Numbered from the stretch's first letter, positions 51,412-60,835 are shown. The stretch is 64,000 nucleotides of DNA from Robiginitalea biformata HTCC2501 (GCF_000024125.1 NC_013222.1:806001-870000); one strand, 5' to 3'. Translations and numbers: made by a program. The notes: a model not told the origin generated them from the sequence alone.

Positions 51412-52872
51412 TCAGGGAACCGATGCCATGTCGGGCCCTATGTCCTGTAATACGGAGCGATAGTGCTCAAACCGCTCAAAAACCTGTTTGACGTACCGGT
51501 AAGGTTCTTCCCCCCGCACATAGCCGTAGTCCACCACCTCATTCAGGTAATTGTCAGGCGTACTCAGGGCAAGTAACATCCGGTCTACGTTTTCGTCCCA
51601 GCAATCCTTGTCATACCCCCTGACGTCTGCCAGTTTGCGCGCATCTTCTACGTGTTGGTAGCCGCAATTGTATGAGGCCAGCGTGAACTTGATGCGCTGC
51701 AGGGAATCCGTGACCGTGGGGAAGCGCTGGTACAGTGCTTCCAGGTACCGGGCCCCGGCTTCCAGATTCTCCCGGGGATTGGTCCGGTCGGCCACCCCGA
51801 GTTCCTCGGCCGTGGCGGGCATCAGTTGCATCAGGCCCGAGGCCCCGGTCCAGGATTGGGCCGTGGCATTGAAACGGGACTCCTGGTAGACCACGGAGGC
51901 CAGCAGGCGCCAGTCCCAGCCCATTTCCCGCGCTTCCTGTTTGATCAGCGTGTCGTACGGGCTGATCTTCCCCTCATTCAGGCTGTAGAAGGGACTGTTT
52001 ACGCGCCGGCTGAAATTGCGCCGGTTCTTGAAGTATTTATTAAAAATGACATAGTAATCGGTCTCTTTTTTCTCCCGTTCAAGCCATTGGTTGATGGCTT
52101 TGAGCAACCCGGGGGAATCCCTGGAAACCGCCCAGGCAATTCGCTGGGAGAAGCTCACCGGGACGCTCACGTCCAGGATGGGGTGATGGGAGGCGTTGAT
52201 CCGGGCCAGGTTCTGGTCCGCAAAGGTGTATTTGATCTTTTTATCCACCACCATCTGGATAATTTCGTCCGTGGCCAGGTTGCCGTCCAGGGTGTCTACA
52301 TGGATAATGCCCCCGATCTCCTGGGAGAGGTTGTTGACGCGTTCCAGGTAGGAGGAATTCTTGCGGAGGCTAACCGTATCCCCGATGAGTTCCACCGGGT
52401 CCAGGACGAGGCGGTCCCGGATCTGGTCGCGGGTGAGCCGCCGCCACCCGGCGGGTTTTCGCTGTACCAGGACCTGCCGGGTCAGGTAGAGGTAATCGGC
52501 AAAAGCGACCTTTTTTTTCCGTTCCCGGGTGATGGCCAGTCCGTGGGCCACCAGGTCCACTTCCCCCCGCTGGAGGATTTCCAGCATTTCGTCCAGGTTG
52601 CGGGCAATCCGGAGGTCCAATTCTACCCCCAGGTCTGCTGCAAGCCGTCGGGTCAATTCGTATTCATACCCCATGGGCTGCCCGCGGTACAGGAAATAAC
52701 TCGTGGCGCTATAGGCGATCAGGGCCCGCAATTTCCCGCTTTCGCGTATGGCATCCACGGTCCGGGCGGGTTTGGGGGGGTCCCCTGCCCGGCTACCGGG
52801 CTCGCCGGGTCGGGAGGAGCAGTTGCAGAGCAACAACAACAGGGCAATATACGGGAGGGAACGCAGGCGCAT
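51412..52872 (-). CDS. mltF: MltF-like lytic murein transglycosylase
   Basis: Lipoprotein of 486 aa (signal ALLLLLCNCSS). Residues about 40-280 form a periplasmic substrate-binding-like domain (SBP_bac_3; GQPMGYEYELTRRLAADLGV, FADYLYLTRQVLVQRKP). Residues about 310-440 are an SLT domain with the catalytic Glu in VVYQESRFNATAQSW and the motif TGASGLMQLMPATAEE. This arrangement is that of MltF, which trims peptidoglycan. The gene stands opposite the metalloprotease. Well conserved and complete. Confidence 0.92.
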   Translation of the reverse strand: MRLRSLPYIALLLLLCNCSSRPGEPGSRAGDPPKPARTVDAIRESGKLRALIAYSATSYFLYRGQPMGYEYELTRRLAADLGVELDLRIARNLDEMLEILQRGEVDLVAHGLAITRERKKKVAFADYLYLTRQVLVQRKPAGWRRLTRDQIRDRLVLDPVELIGDTVSLRKNSSYLERVNNLSQEIGGIIHVDTLDGNLATDEIIQMVVDKKIKYTFADQNLARINASHHPILDVSVPVSFSQRIAWAVSRDSPGLLKAINQWLEREKKETDYYVIFNKYFKNRRNFSRRVNSPFYSLNEGKISPYDTLIKQEAREMGWDWRLLASVVYQESRFNATAQSWTGASGLMQLMPATAEELGVADRTNPRENLEAGARYLEALYQRFPTVTDSLQRIKFTLASYNCGYQHVEDARKLADVRGYDKDCWDENVDRMLLALSTPDNYLNEVVDYGYVRGEEPYRYVKQVFERFEHYRSVLQDIGPDMASVP

Positions 52873-52956
52873 TTCAGTTCGTTAATACCCGGAGAAGATA
52901 CAAAACCCCTGGAAATGAGTACGCAACTCCCAATTCGGGCCACCGGCCTGCCAGGC

Positions 52957-53133
52957 CTAGCGGTTTGCCAGGGAACCACCCGCGCTGTTCAGGGAAGCGC
53001 TCAGGCGTTCGGTGCATTCCCGTAGGATCCAGTCGCTGACCTGTTCAAAATACATCAGGGTCAGGGTGGCAACGAAGATAAAAAGCAATGCCGTGCCAAT
53101 GCGGGCGAAGTATAATTTTTCCGAATGGGACAT
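52957..53133 (-). CDS. Small single-pass membrane protein
   Basis: Protein of 58 aa, from ATG 53133 to TAG 52957, beginning MSHSEKLYFARIG. One hydrophobic helix (TALLFIFVATLTLMYF) is followed by a polar C-terminal tail (DWILRECTERLSASLNSAGG). It lies between the MltF and AsmA-like genes on the same strand. Unknown function; codon use looks coding but the short length keeps confidence moderate. Confidence 0.5.
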   Translation of the reverse strand: MSHSEKLYFARIGTALLFIFVATLTLMYFEQVSDWILRECTERLSASLNSAGGSLANR

Positions 53134-53235
53134 GACGTAATTGGTTGGATTACAGGTCTAAATATAAGGAGGTCAATTAAAATTAACAAATTTTTAAGAA
53201 CGTTTGTTCTCCGGGATTGGGCCCGTTGGCGGGCC

Positions 53236-54879
53236 TTATTCCGTCCTCCGGTCGCCCAGGGGGTTCAGCGAGTTCTCCACCCCGGACTGCACGCCTTTCC
53301 AGACGTAGTTCCAGACGCCCTTGTACGGGACGCGGGTAAATTCGATGGCGCCGACGATGGTTTTGCCCCGCCGGTTCGGGTTGGAATTGCGCACCAGGGT
53401 ATTGGCCAGCCAGGAGAGCGTGGTTTTCCGGTTGCCGTCATCCTTGATGAAGGCCACTTCCAGGTCATCGTACAACATGGTCAACTCCCCGGTCATCCGC
53501 CGCGACGTACCGTCGGCGTGGAAATACATGCCGTTTAGTCTGCCTCCTGTAAAGCGCATTTCCATGGCCGGGTAGATGGTCGGGTTCAGTTTGTGGAGTC
53601 GGGAACTGCCCCGGGTGAGCCCTTTCATGTGGAAGTGGTCCGTGGCATAAGGCAATTGCAGGGAAACTTCCACAGGGAGCGTCCCCAGCAAAGTACCCTG
53701 CAGGTCAATCTTGAGGGTGTCGCCGGTGTCCCGGGCAGCAGCCCCCGATACTATATGGACGATGCGGCCGCGTAGTTCCGGGAAATCCACCAGGACTTCG
53801 GGCCCCGATTCCTGTACCTTCTCCCGGTACTCGAGGCTCGCATGGCGCAGTGAGACGGTATCGATCCGCAGCGGCCACTCCAATTCCATCAGCGCATCGT
53901 CGGGCAGGGGTACCCGGCGCTCGGTTTCATAGGGCTTGGTCTTGTCGCGGAAGATGCTCCCTTGCAGGCGGTCCACCGCTACGGATCGCATCCGCAAATC
54001 GCCCTGGGCCAGCAGGCGGTCCAGGTCAAACCCCGCAATATCCAATCGGGAGAACCGGGCGGTGTAGGTTTCAAAGCTGTGGGCGTGAGCCTCGGCGAAC
54101 AACCCGGTATCCATTAAGGGGCGGAAGGCAAGGCTGTCTACCCGTACGCTTTTGTCCGAATGGCGGTACCGGAAGCGATCAAAGTACAATTCGTAGGAGG
54201 CCCCGGTAAGCGTATAGCGCTGCCGGCTGAGTTCCAATTCCAGGCCCGCGAGCTCCGGGACCAGGTAGGCGCCCGTTCCTCTGGCGTCCGCCGAGAGGCC
54301 AACCCCTTCCACCAGCAACCGGTCTCCGTAAAAGGATGCCACCGTATCACTTTGTGCGTACCCGGTAAGGTTCAGGCGGAAATGGTCCAGTTCAAACCGG
54401 CTGAGGCGGACCTGTTCGATACCCGGCAACCGGACCGAGTCGATGCGCGTCCCGGATAGCTTCGAATCTTCGCCCCCCAATGCGGAATCCGCAAGCGCCC
54501 TGCGCAAATTCAGTTGGAGCGTATCCAGTGAAATGGACCGGACGGAAAGTGTCTCGTTCCACAGGAAATTCGTCAGGTTAATCCCCTCCAGGGTGATGCG
54601 CCCGATTCGGAGGGTGCCCAGGCCTTCGCCCCCGGGGTGCAGGCTGTCGTCCGCCGCCCGTGCCCGAACCTGCCGCAGGTTAAGCTTTTCCGAAAAGATG
54701 TCGAGCTCCAGGGCTTCGTAATCCAGGGAAAAACCGGCTTCCGCACTGTGCAGGACGATTTCCCGCCGGATATACCCCTCCAGGACCTTTTCCAGGATGG
54801 GGTTGAGCCAAAAGGCTGCCGAGGCCGCGAGTAGAAACAGTACAAGGAGGGGATATCGTTTCCGGATTTTGATTTGCAT
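53236..54879 (-). CDS. AsmA/DUF748-like envelope protein
   Basis: Protein of 547 aa with one N-terminal membrane helix (YPLLVLFLLAASAAFWLNPI), then a long repetitive beta-rich region of the AsmA type (LSVRSISLDTLQLNLRRALA, DLRMRSVAVDRLQGSIFRDK). Such proteins bridge the envelope and can help lipid transport to the outer membrane. No close partner gene is adjacent; it is divergent from the DUF983-crp-sulP operon. The family assignment is by pattern rather than by exact motif. Confidence 0.75.
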   Translation of the reverse strand: MQIKIRKRYPLLVLFLLAASAAFWLNPILEKVLEGYIRREIVLHSAEAGFSLDYEALELDIFSEKLNLRQVRARAADDSLHPGGEGLGTLRIGRITLEGINLTNFLWNETLSVRSISLDTLQLNLRRALADSALGGEDSKLSGTRIDSVRLPGIEQVRLSRFELDHFRLNLTGYAQSDTVASFYGDRLLVEGVGLSADARGTGAYLVPELAGLELELSRQRYTLTGASYELYFDRFRYRHSDKSVRVDSLAFRPLMDTGLFAEAHAHSFETYTARFSRLDIAGFDLDRLLAQGDLRMRSVAVDRLQGSIFRDKTKPYETERRVPLPDDALMELEWPLRIDTVSLRHASLEYREKVQESGPEVLVDFPELRGRIVHIVSGAAARDTGDTLKIDLQGTLLGTLPVEVSLQLPYATDHFHMKGLTRGSSRLHKLNPTIYPAMEMRFTGGRLNGMYFHADGTSRRMTGELTMLYDDLEVAFIKDDGNRKTTLSWLANTLVRNSNPNRRGKTIVGAIEFTRVPYKGVWNYVWKGVQSGVENSLNPLGDRRTE

Positions 54880-54964
54880 GGGATCGGGCCAAGGGGGATG
54901 GCCTGAAGATACTAAAGATCGGCGTGATCCTTTGCCGGGCTGTGCAATCGGGCTTTTTTCCAGT

Positions 54965-55008
54965 GTAACTGCGGTAACATGACGCCATGCCGGTTATATG
55001 TATCTTTG
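54965..55008 (+). promoter_or_regulatory. Crp/Fnr-type site and promoter of the DUF983-crp-sulP operon
   Basis: GTGTAAC-type site GTAAC-TGCG-GTAAC at 54965-54978 (imperfect inverted repeat), and a perfect -7 box TATCTTTG at 55001-55008. The site centre is 29.5 bp before the first base of the box, about -41 from the start of transcription. The ATG is at 55025. Confidence 0.6.
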
Positions 55009-55024
55009 CATTAAATTTCTCGAG

Positions 55025-55414
55025 ATGTTTGGAAAAGGAAGCAAACTCTACAGCATATTGTTGCTCCGGTGCCCCCGCTGCCACGAGGGGGCTTTTCTCC
55101 GCAGCCACCCTTACGACCTCGGCAATATGAACCGCGTTCGGGAAACCTGCCCGAATTGCCAGCTGAAATACCGAATTGAACCGAGTTTCTACTACGGTTC
55201 CATGTATGTGTCCTATGCCGTGGGCGTGGCAGTGGCCATTGCGGTTTACGTGCTGATACTCCTGTCCGGCGTCCAACTCGGGGCAGGCGGGATTTTCGGC
55301 GTGATTGTCGCTGCGCTCGTGCTGCTGATGCCCTGGATCGGGGCCGTCTCCAAATCCATTTGGGCCAATTTCTTTTTCAAGTTCGACCCGGAGGTTGCGA
55401 GAAACAATAAATAA
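55025..55414 (+). CDS. DUF983 zinc-ribbon membrane protein
   Basis: Protein of 129 aa from ATG 55025 (MFGKGSKLYSILLLRCPRC). Two CxxC pairs (CPRC and CPNC) form a putative zinc ribbon or thiol site, then two membrane helices (AVGVAVAIAVYVLILLSG and GIFGVIVAALVLLMPWIG). This is the DUF983 pattern; function unknown. First gene of the operon with the Crp/Fnr regulator, whose start is 5 nt after this stop. Confidence 0.88.
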   Translation: MFGKGSKLYSILLLRCPRCHEGAFLRSHPYDLGNMNRVRETCPNCQLKYRIEPSFYYGSMYVSYAVGVAVAIAVYVLILLSGVQLGAGGIFGVIVAALVLLMPWIGAVSKSIWANFFFKFDPEVARNNK

Positions 55415-55419
55415 CCGCC

Positions 55420-56052
55420 ATGATCGGGGAACTCAGGGAGCGATACGGAAACCAGTTTGAGGAACCCCTCCTCGAGGAGATTGCCGAGGTGGGCGTCCTC
55501 CGCCAGGTAGCCGCCGGGGACAAACTGCTGGAGATCGGGGAGTATATCAAGGGCATGCCGCTGCTCCTCTCCGGGGTGATCAAGATTCTCCGGGAAGACG
55601 GGGACGGGGACGAGCTCCTGCTTTATTACCTGGAGCAGGGCGATACGTGCTCGATGACCATGAGCTGCTGTATGGGACAGACCCGGAGCGAAATCCGCGC
55701 CGTTGCCGAAACCGATGCCCGGCTTATCATGGTGCCTGTTCGGAAGATGGAGGAGTGGACTGCCAGGTACCTGTCGTGGCGCACCTTTGTCTTTTCGAGC
55801 TACAACCAGCGAATGAACGAACTTTTCCAGGCCATTGACAGCATTGCCTTCAAAAACATGGACGAGCGACTGGTTGGGTACCTCCGGGAGAAAATGCGGA
55901 TTACAAACGAACCGATCATCCGAAATACCCACCAGGAAATTGCCTATGACCTGCACAGCTCCCGCGTGGTGATCTCGCGCCTGTTGAAGAAGCTCGAACG
56001 GATGGGGAAAATAGAATTGCACCGGAACCATATAAAAATCCTGGATCTCTGA
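55420..56052 (+). CDS. Crp/Fnr family transcriptional regulator
   Basis: Protein of 210 aa. The cNMP-binding-like domain (about 10-125, VAAGDKLLEIGEYIKGMPLL) is followed by a helix-turn-helix (HQEIAYDLHSSRVVISRLLK, about 170-190). It carries three Cys in CSMTMSCCMG (about 78-84), placed where a redox- or sulfur-responsive site could be; that is inference. It lies in the sulfur locus and shared sites at three local promoters suggest it is the local activator. Its stop overlaps the likely start of sulP. Confidence 0.9.
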   Translation: MIGELRERYGNQFEEPLLEEIAEVGVLRQVAAGDKLLEIGEYIKGMPLLLSGVIKILREDGDGDELLLYYLEQGDTCSMTMSCCMGQTRSEIRAVAETDARLIMVPVRKMEEWTARYLSWRTFVFSSYNQRMNELFQAIDSIAFKNMDERLVGYLREKMRITNEPIIRNTHQEIAYDLHSSRVVISRLLKKLERMGKIELHRNHIKILDL

Positions 56053-56078
56053 AAAGATTCCTTCCCATACTGGATTGG

Positions 56079-57779
56079 TTGCCCGGCTATAAGAAGGCCT
56101 GGTTGCCCGGAGACCTCGCGGCCGGACTCACCGTGGGGATATTGCTGATTCCCCAGGGAATGGCCTATGCGATGATCGCCGGCCTCCCGCCCGTGTTTGG
56201 GTTGTATGCGGCCCTGGTGCCCCAGCTGGTCTATGCGCTGACCGGGACATCCCGACAACTCGCCGTGGGGCCGGTTGCCATGGATTCCCTCCTGGTGGCC
56301 AGTGGCCTCGGGGCCCTGGCGCTCACGGGCATCGAGGAGTACATCGCCATGGCGGTTTTCCTGGCGCTTTTCATGGGGGTGCTCCAACTGGCTTTCGGCC
56401 TGTTGCGGATGGGGTTCCTGGTCAATTTTTTATCGCGGCCTGTCATCAGCGGTTTTACTTCTGCGGCCGCCATCATCATCGGGTTGAGCCAGTTAAAACA
56501 CCTGCTGGGCGTGGAAATACCGGGCAGCAACCGCATCCAGCAGCTGGTGTCCCATGCCGCGGCGGCATTGCCGGACACCCACCTGCCCACACTCGGGCTT
56601 GGGCTGGCGGGTATCGCCCTGATTGTCGGGATGAAGAAATGGGTGCCCCGCATGCCCGGGTCGCTGGCGGGAGTCGTGGCCGGCACCCTGGCCGTGTTCC
56701 TGCTGGGTTGGGACCAGGCCGGGGTGAAGATCGTCGGCGCGGTCCCGGCGGGCCTCCCGGAATTCGGCCTCCCGGAACTCGATATGGAACGGGTATCCCA
56801 ACTTTTCCCGATTGCCCTGACCCTGGCGCTTATCGCCTATATGGAAGCGATATCAGTGGGGAAGGCGGTGGAGGAAAAGCACGGTAAGAACCGGATTGAC
56901 GCCAACCAGGAACTCCGGGCCCTGGGCCTGTCCAATATCCTGGGGTCGTTTTTCCAGTCCTACCCAACAACCGGGGGATTCTCCCGGACGGCGGTCAACG
57001 ACCAGAACGGGGCCCAGACACCCCTGGCTTCGGTCTTCAGCGCCCTGGTGGTGGGGGCTACACTGTTGTTTCTGACTCCCTTGTTCCACTACCTGCCCAA
57101 CGCCATCCTGGCCGCGGTCATCATGGTGGCCGTTTTTGGCCTGATCGACCTGAAATACCCCCGGGAGCTCTGGAAAAACAGGAAGGACGAATTCATCCTG
57201 CTGCTGGCGACATTCGCCCTGACCCTCGGTCTCGGCATTGTGGAGGGGATCCTGCTTGGCGTCCTCTTTTCCCTGCTCTTGTTGGTGTATCGCATTTCCA
57301 AGCCCCATATCGCTATCCTCGGCCGGATTCGCGGCACGGATTACTTCAAGAATATCAACCGGTTTTCAGATGATATCGAGGAATTCCCCGAATTCCTGAT
57401 TCTGCGCTTCGACGGCCAGCTCTTTTTCGGGAACAAGGATTATTTCCGCAAGGAACTGGTAAAGCACACCCGGCAAAAGGGGCCGGACCTGAAGTTTGTC
57501 ATCCTGAATGCAGAGGCGATCAGCTATATCGACAGTTCGGCTGTCTATATGCTCCGCGCCCTGATCCGGGACCTCCGGCGCGACGGGATCCGGTTGCTCC
57601 TGGCGGGAGCTATCGGCCCCACCCGCGACATCCTCTTCAGCAGCGGCCTGGCAGAAGAAATCGGGAGGGAGAACCAGTTTGTCCGCACGTTCGAGGCCTT
57701 TGAGCATTGTCGGACGGCTACCGGTAAGACCGAGATGGAACGGAAAGTCTCCACCCAGTCCGCCCGCCCGCCTGTGTAA
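56079..57779 (+). CDS. SulP-family sulfate transporter with STAS domain
   Basis: Inner-membrane anion transporter of 566 aa from TTG 56079. The frame is open upstream, and KRFLPILDWLPGYKK beginning at CTG 56049 looks like genuine SulP N-terminus, so translation may start at the non-standard CTG overlapping the crp stop. About 11 hydrophobic segments (GLTVGILLIPQGMAYAMIAG, AAAIIIGLSQLKHLLGV), then a C-terminal STAS domain from about 430 (FLILRFDGQLFFGNKDYFRK ... LNAEAISYIDSSAVYMLRAL). In this locus it may export sulfate from sulfide oxidation or import it. Confidence 0.9.
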   Translation: MPGYKKAWLPGDLAAGLTVGILLIPQGMAYAMIAGLPPVFGLYAALVPQLVYALTGTSRQLAVGPVAMDSLLVASGLGALALTGIEEYIAMAVFLALFMGVLQLAFGLLRMGFLVNFLSRPVISGFTSAAAIIIGLSQLKHLLGVEIPGSNRIQQLVSHAAAALPDTHLPTLGLGLAGIALIVGMKKWVPRMPGSLAGVVAGTLAVFLLGWDQAGVKIVGAVPAGLPEFGLPELDMERVSQLFPIALTLALIAYMEAISVGKAVEEKHGKNRIDANQELRALGLSNILGSFFQSYPTTGGFSRTAVNDQNGAQTPLASVFSALVVGATLLFLTPLFHYLPNAILAAVIMVAVFGLIDLKYPRELWKNRKDEFILLLATFALTLGLGIVEGILLGVLFSLLLLVYRISKPHIAILGRIRGTDYFKNINRFSDDIEEFPEFLILRFDGQLFFGNKDYFRKELVKHTRQKGPDLKFVILNAEAISYIDSSAVYMLRALIRDLRRDGIRLLLAGAIGPTRDILFSSGLAEEIGRENQFVRTFEAFEHCRTATGKTEMERKVSTQSARPPV

Positions 57780-57819
57780 CCCAAGTCACTGTTTAATGGG
57801 CGTTTGCCTTGTAGTTTTA
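57776..57819 (+). promoter_or_regulatory. Crp/Fnr-type site and promoter of the persulfide dioxygenase gene
   Basis: Site GTAAC-CCAA-GTCAC at 57776-57789 (one mismatch in the palindrome), overlapping the sulP stop codon. The -7 box is TAGTTTTA at 57812-57819. The centre is 29.5 bp before the first base of the box, identical to the other two sites of this locus. Confidence 0.6.
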
Positions 57820-57844
57820 CTGCAAAACGCAAATGCAAACACCC

Positions 57845-59263
57845 ATGAAAGTTGAGCAAATTTACACCGGCTGCCTGGCACACGCAGCCTACTACATCGA
57901 AAGCAACGGCGAGGCGGCCGTCTTTGACCCCTTACGCGAGGTGCAACCCTATATCGACCGGGCCAACAAGGACGGGGCGCAAATCAAATACGTCTTCGAA
58001 ACCCATTTCCACGCCGACTTTGTCAGCGGGCACCTGGACCTGCAGAAAAAAACCGGGGCGCAGATCGTTTTTGGCCCCAATGCAAAACCGGGCTATGAGG
58101 CGTTGATCGCCGGGGACGGACAGGTTTTTGAGGTGGGCGACTACCAGGTGAAGGTCATCCACACCCCGGGACACACCATGGAAAGCACCACCTACCTGCT
58201 CATTGACGAAGCTGGCAGGCAGCACGGTATTATCACCGGGGATACCCTGTTTATAGGTGACGTCGGCCGGCCGGACCTGGCGCAGCACGTAGTATCCGAA
58301 CTGACGGAGGAAAAACTGGCCTCCCATCTCTTTGACTCGCTGAGAAACAAGATCATGCCCCTGCCGGACCACCTGATCGTGTATCCGAACCACGGCGCGG
58401 GGTCTGCATGCGGCAAGAAGATGAGTGAGGAAACCACGGATACCCTGGGCCACCAGAAAGAGGTGAATTACGCCCTCCGGGCGGATATGACCCGGGAGGA
58501 ATTTATCGGGGAACTCCTGACGGGGCTCACAGCGCCCCCCGGTTACTTCCCGCAGAACGTGCTGATGAACATCAAGGGCTACGAATCCCTGGATACCGTA
58601 ATGAAGCGCGGCAACCAGCCGCTGAGCCCCGCTGCCTTTGAAGCGGCCGCCAACGAAACCGGAGCCCTGGTGCTCGACACCCGGGATGCCGAAACCTTCG
58701 CTAAAGGTTTCGTCCCCAACAGCGTGAACATTGGCCTGGGAGGGGATTTTGCCCCCTGGGTCGGGGAACTCATCCCGGATGTCCAGCACCCCATCCTGCT
58801 CGTAACCGAGCCCGGCAGGGAAGAAGAGGCCGTAACCCGTCTTTCCCGCGTGGGGTATGACCAAACCCTCGGGTACCTGGAAGGGGGTTTTGACGCCTGG
58901 AAGCAGACCGGCCGCGAGGTGGAAAGCACCGGCAGGATGACGGTTGCGGAACTCGAAGCCCTTGCCTCAAAAGGGGAGGCGCCCGTCATTATCGACGTGC
59001 GGAAAAGGAGCGAATACGACTCGGAGCACCTGCTGGACGCGATTAATATCCCGCTAAAAGAGATCAACGAACACCTGGCGGAATTCCCGAAAGACAAGAA
59101 ATTTGTGCTGCACTGCGCAGGGGGATACCGGAGCATGATTGCCTCCTCGATCCTGAAACAGCGCGGATGGGATGATTTTGCCGATATTGTCGGGGGGTTC
59201 GACGCCCTGAAGAAAAGCCACCTGCCAAAGTCTGAGTATATTTGCCCGACGACTTTATTATAA
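57845..59263 (+). CDS. MBL-rhodanese fusion, persulfide dioxygenase-like (BLH type)
   Basis: Protein of 472 aa from ATG 57845 (MKVEQIYTGCLAHAAYYIES); an ATG 12 nt earlier is possible. The N-terminal MBL domain is ETHE1-like with metal residues in THFHADFVSGH (53-63) and HTPGHTMES and TGDTLFIGDVGRPDL. Two rhodanese domains follow. The first (about 270-365) has Glu-Pro instead of the active Cys, the second has Cys424 in LHCAGGYRS. This layout belongs to BLH proteins that oxidise persulfide to sulfite. It is the likely second step of the sulfide pathway here. Confidence 0.9.
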   Translation: MKVEQIYTGCLAHAAYYIESNGEAAVFDPLREVQPYIDRANKDGAQIKYVFETHFHADFVSGHLDLQKKTGAQIVFGPNAKPGYEALIAGDGQVFEVGDYQVKVIHTPGHTMESTTYLLIDEAGRQHGIITGDTLFIGDVGRPDLAQHVVSELTEEKLASHLFDSLRNKIMPLPDHLIVYPNHGAGSACGKKMSEETTDTLGHQKEVNYALRADMTREEFIGELLTGLTAPPGYFPQNVLMNIKGYESLDTVMKRGNQPLSPAAFEAAANETGALVLDTRDAETFAKGFVPNSVNIGLGGDFAPWVGELIPDVQHPILLVTEPGREEEAVTRLSRVGYDQTLGYLEGGFDAWKQTGREVESTGRMTVAELEALASKGEAPVIIDVRKRSEYDSEHLLDAINIPLKEINEHLAEFPKDKKFVLHCAGGYRSMIASSILKQRGWDDFADIVGGFDALKKSHLPKSEYICPTTLL

Positions 59264-59267
59264 GTGT

Positions 59268-59855
59268 ATGGCGCATATAGACAGCGAATGGGGCTTGCGT
59301 AAGAAACGATATGGAAAAGGAGTGAAAGGGAATCGGCCGGGCCGGTTCCTTTTTGCGTTCTGGCTGGCAATCCTGCCGGTGCTGGGGTCGCTCACGGCCA
59401 TTGAAGGCCGGGCGCAGCAACCGGTGGCCGACCCGGAGTATGCCGAACGCCTGGAAAGCCTGCTTTCCCATTCGGTTCCGGAGATTGCAGTGAGCGATGC
59501 GGCCGGCCGGGATTCGTTGGTTTTCCTAGATTCCAGAAGCCTGGAGGAGTTCGTTGTTAGCCGTATCCCGGGAGCCTATTGGGTGGGCTTCGACGATTTC
59601 AGCCTGGACCGGGTTAGCGCGGTTCCCCGAGACCAGGCCGTAGTGGTGTATTGTTCCGTGGGATACCGGAGCGAGAAAATAACGGAAGAACTCAGGGCCG
59701 CGGGTTTCGAGGATGTGTCCAACCTGTACGGGGGGATCTTCGAATGGGTCAACCAGGGGCAACCTGTGGAGGACCGCTCGGGCCCGACGGAAAAAATCCA
59801 CGCCTACAACCGGGCCTGGGGCCGATGGCTGCGCCGGGGGCATAAGGTGTATTAG
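59268..59855 (+). CDS. Exported rhodanese-domain sulfurtransferase
   Basis: Protein of 195 aa, with an N-terminal hydrophobic segment (RFLFAFWLAILPVLGSLTAI) that looks like a signal or anchor. The rhodanese domain (about 68-165) has the active site Cys in VVYCSVGYRSEK. It starts 4 nt after the MBL-rhodanese stop and so is co-transcribed. It would move sulfane sulfur in the periplasm, feeding or relieving the dioxygenase; the exact acceptor is unknown. Confidence 0.87.
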   Translation: MAHIDSEWGLRKKRYGKGVKGNRPGRFLFAFWLAILPVLGSLTAIEGRAQQPVADPEYAERLESLLSHSVPEIAVSDAAGRDSLVFLDSRSLEEFVVSRIPGAYWVGFDDFSLDRVSAVPRDQAVVVYCSVGYRSEKITEELRAAGFEDVSNLYGGIFEWVNQGQPVEDRSGPTEKIHAYNRAWGRWLRRGHKVY

Positions 59856-59892
59856 CCGGCAGCACTGCGTAAATTAACATTCAGACGCTTCC

Positions 59893-60828
59893 CTATTGGC
59901 CAGCCGGTTCCTGCCTGTCTTTGCCTTCCTTTCCCTTACCCCGATTCCTCCTGCTTTTTCGGGAGCGGCGGAAACCGTAGAGGTTTTGCCCGATAAAATC
60001 CCGCGGGAAGGATTCATCCCCCGGGAACCCCAGCGGGATGGTCCCGCTGTCATCCGGGATGTATTTGGTGCCGAACAGGTAGTCCCACAAACTCAGGCTG
60101 ATGCCGAAATTGACCCCGAACTTACCCTGGGGCAGGTGATACGCGTGGTGGTAGAGGTGCATGACCGGGTTGTTGAGGACGTACTTGAGCGGCCCCCAGG
60201 TGAGTTTGATATTCGCGTGGTTCAGGTGGCCGATGGCAATGGCGGCAAAGTGGACCACATAGGCCTGTTCCGGCTCAAATCCGCCGAGGACCATCACCCC
60301 GAAGGTTTTCAGCGGCTTGTAGAGGATGTTCTCCATCCAGTGGTACCGCAGGTGTGCGGCGAACCCCATTTCCTTGACGCTGTGGTGTACCTTGTGGTAT
60401 TGCCAGAATACCGGGTATTTGTGCAAAAGGATATGGGTAAACCACTGCACAAAATCGAGCACCACGAAGAATATCAGGAGTTGCAACCAGGAGGGCCAGG
60501 CACTCATGTCCACCAGGGCCAGGCTGTCTGCCCGGATCCCGATTTCGCCGAAGGCCAGCTGCAGGATGCGGTAGAACCCGGATATGGCGATGGCAAAGAG
60601 GAAGAAATTAAAGAACATATACCCGGCATCCATCCAGAAGTCTTTCCGGAAAATTGCCTGGTCCCGGCGCCAGGGAAAGCGGATTTCCAGGAGCCAGACC
60701 ACCAGGGAAATCAGGACGAGCCCCCAGAAATAATTCATGTACCAGGGTACCTGGAAAAGGATGGATTTCCAGGTCCAGTTCACCGTCCCGGCCAGGGCAT
60801 TCCAAAAGGCTTCCAAATAGGGTTCCAT
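59893..60828 (-). CDS. Fatty-acid-hydroxylase/sterol-desaturase family membrane protein
   Basis: Integral-membrane di-iron oxygenase of 311 aa from ATG 60828 (MEPYLEAFWNALAG). Several membrane helices, and the His-rich clusters of the family: HILLHKYPVFWQYHKVHH, HLNHANIKL and HLYHHAYHLPQG. It begins 7 nt after the stop of the cytochrome c gene on the same strand, and so is the last gene of the sulfite oxidase operon. The substrate (fatty acid, carotenoid, sterol-like lipid) is unknown; the link to sulfite oxidation is only positional. Confidence 0.9.
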   Translation of the reverse strand: MEPYLEAFWNALAGTVNWTWKSILFQVPWYMNYFWGLVLISLVVWLLEIRFPWRRDQAIFRKDFWMDAGYMFFNFFLFAIAISGFYRILQLAFGEIGIRADSLALVDMSAWPSWLQLLIFFVVLDFVQWFTHILLHKYPVFWQYHKVHHSVKEMGFAAHLRYHWMENILYKPLKTFGVMVLGGFEPEQAYVVHFAAIAIGHLNHANIKLTWGPLKYVLNNPVMHLYHHAYHLPQGKFGVNFGISLSLWDYLFGTKYIPDDSGTIPLGFPGDESFPRDFIGQNLYGFRRSRKSRRNRGKGKEGKDRQEPAGQ

Positions 60829-60835
60829 ATTCTTT

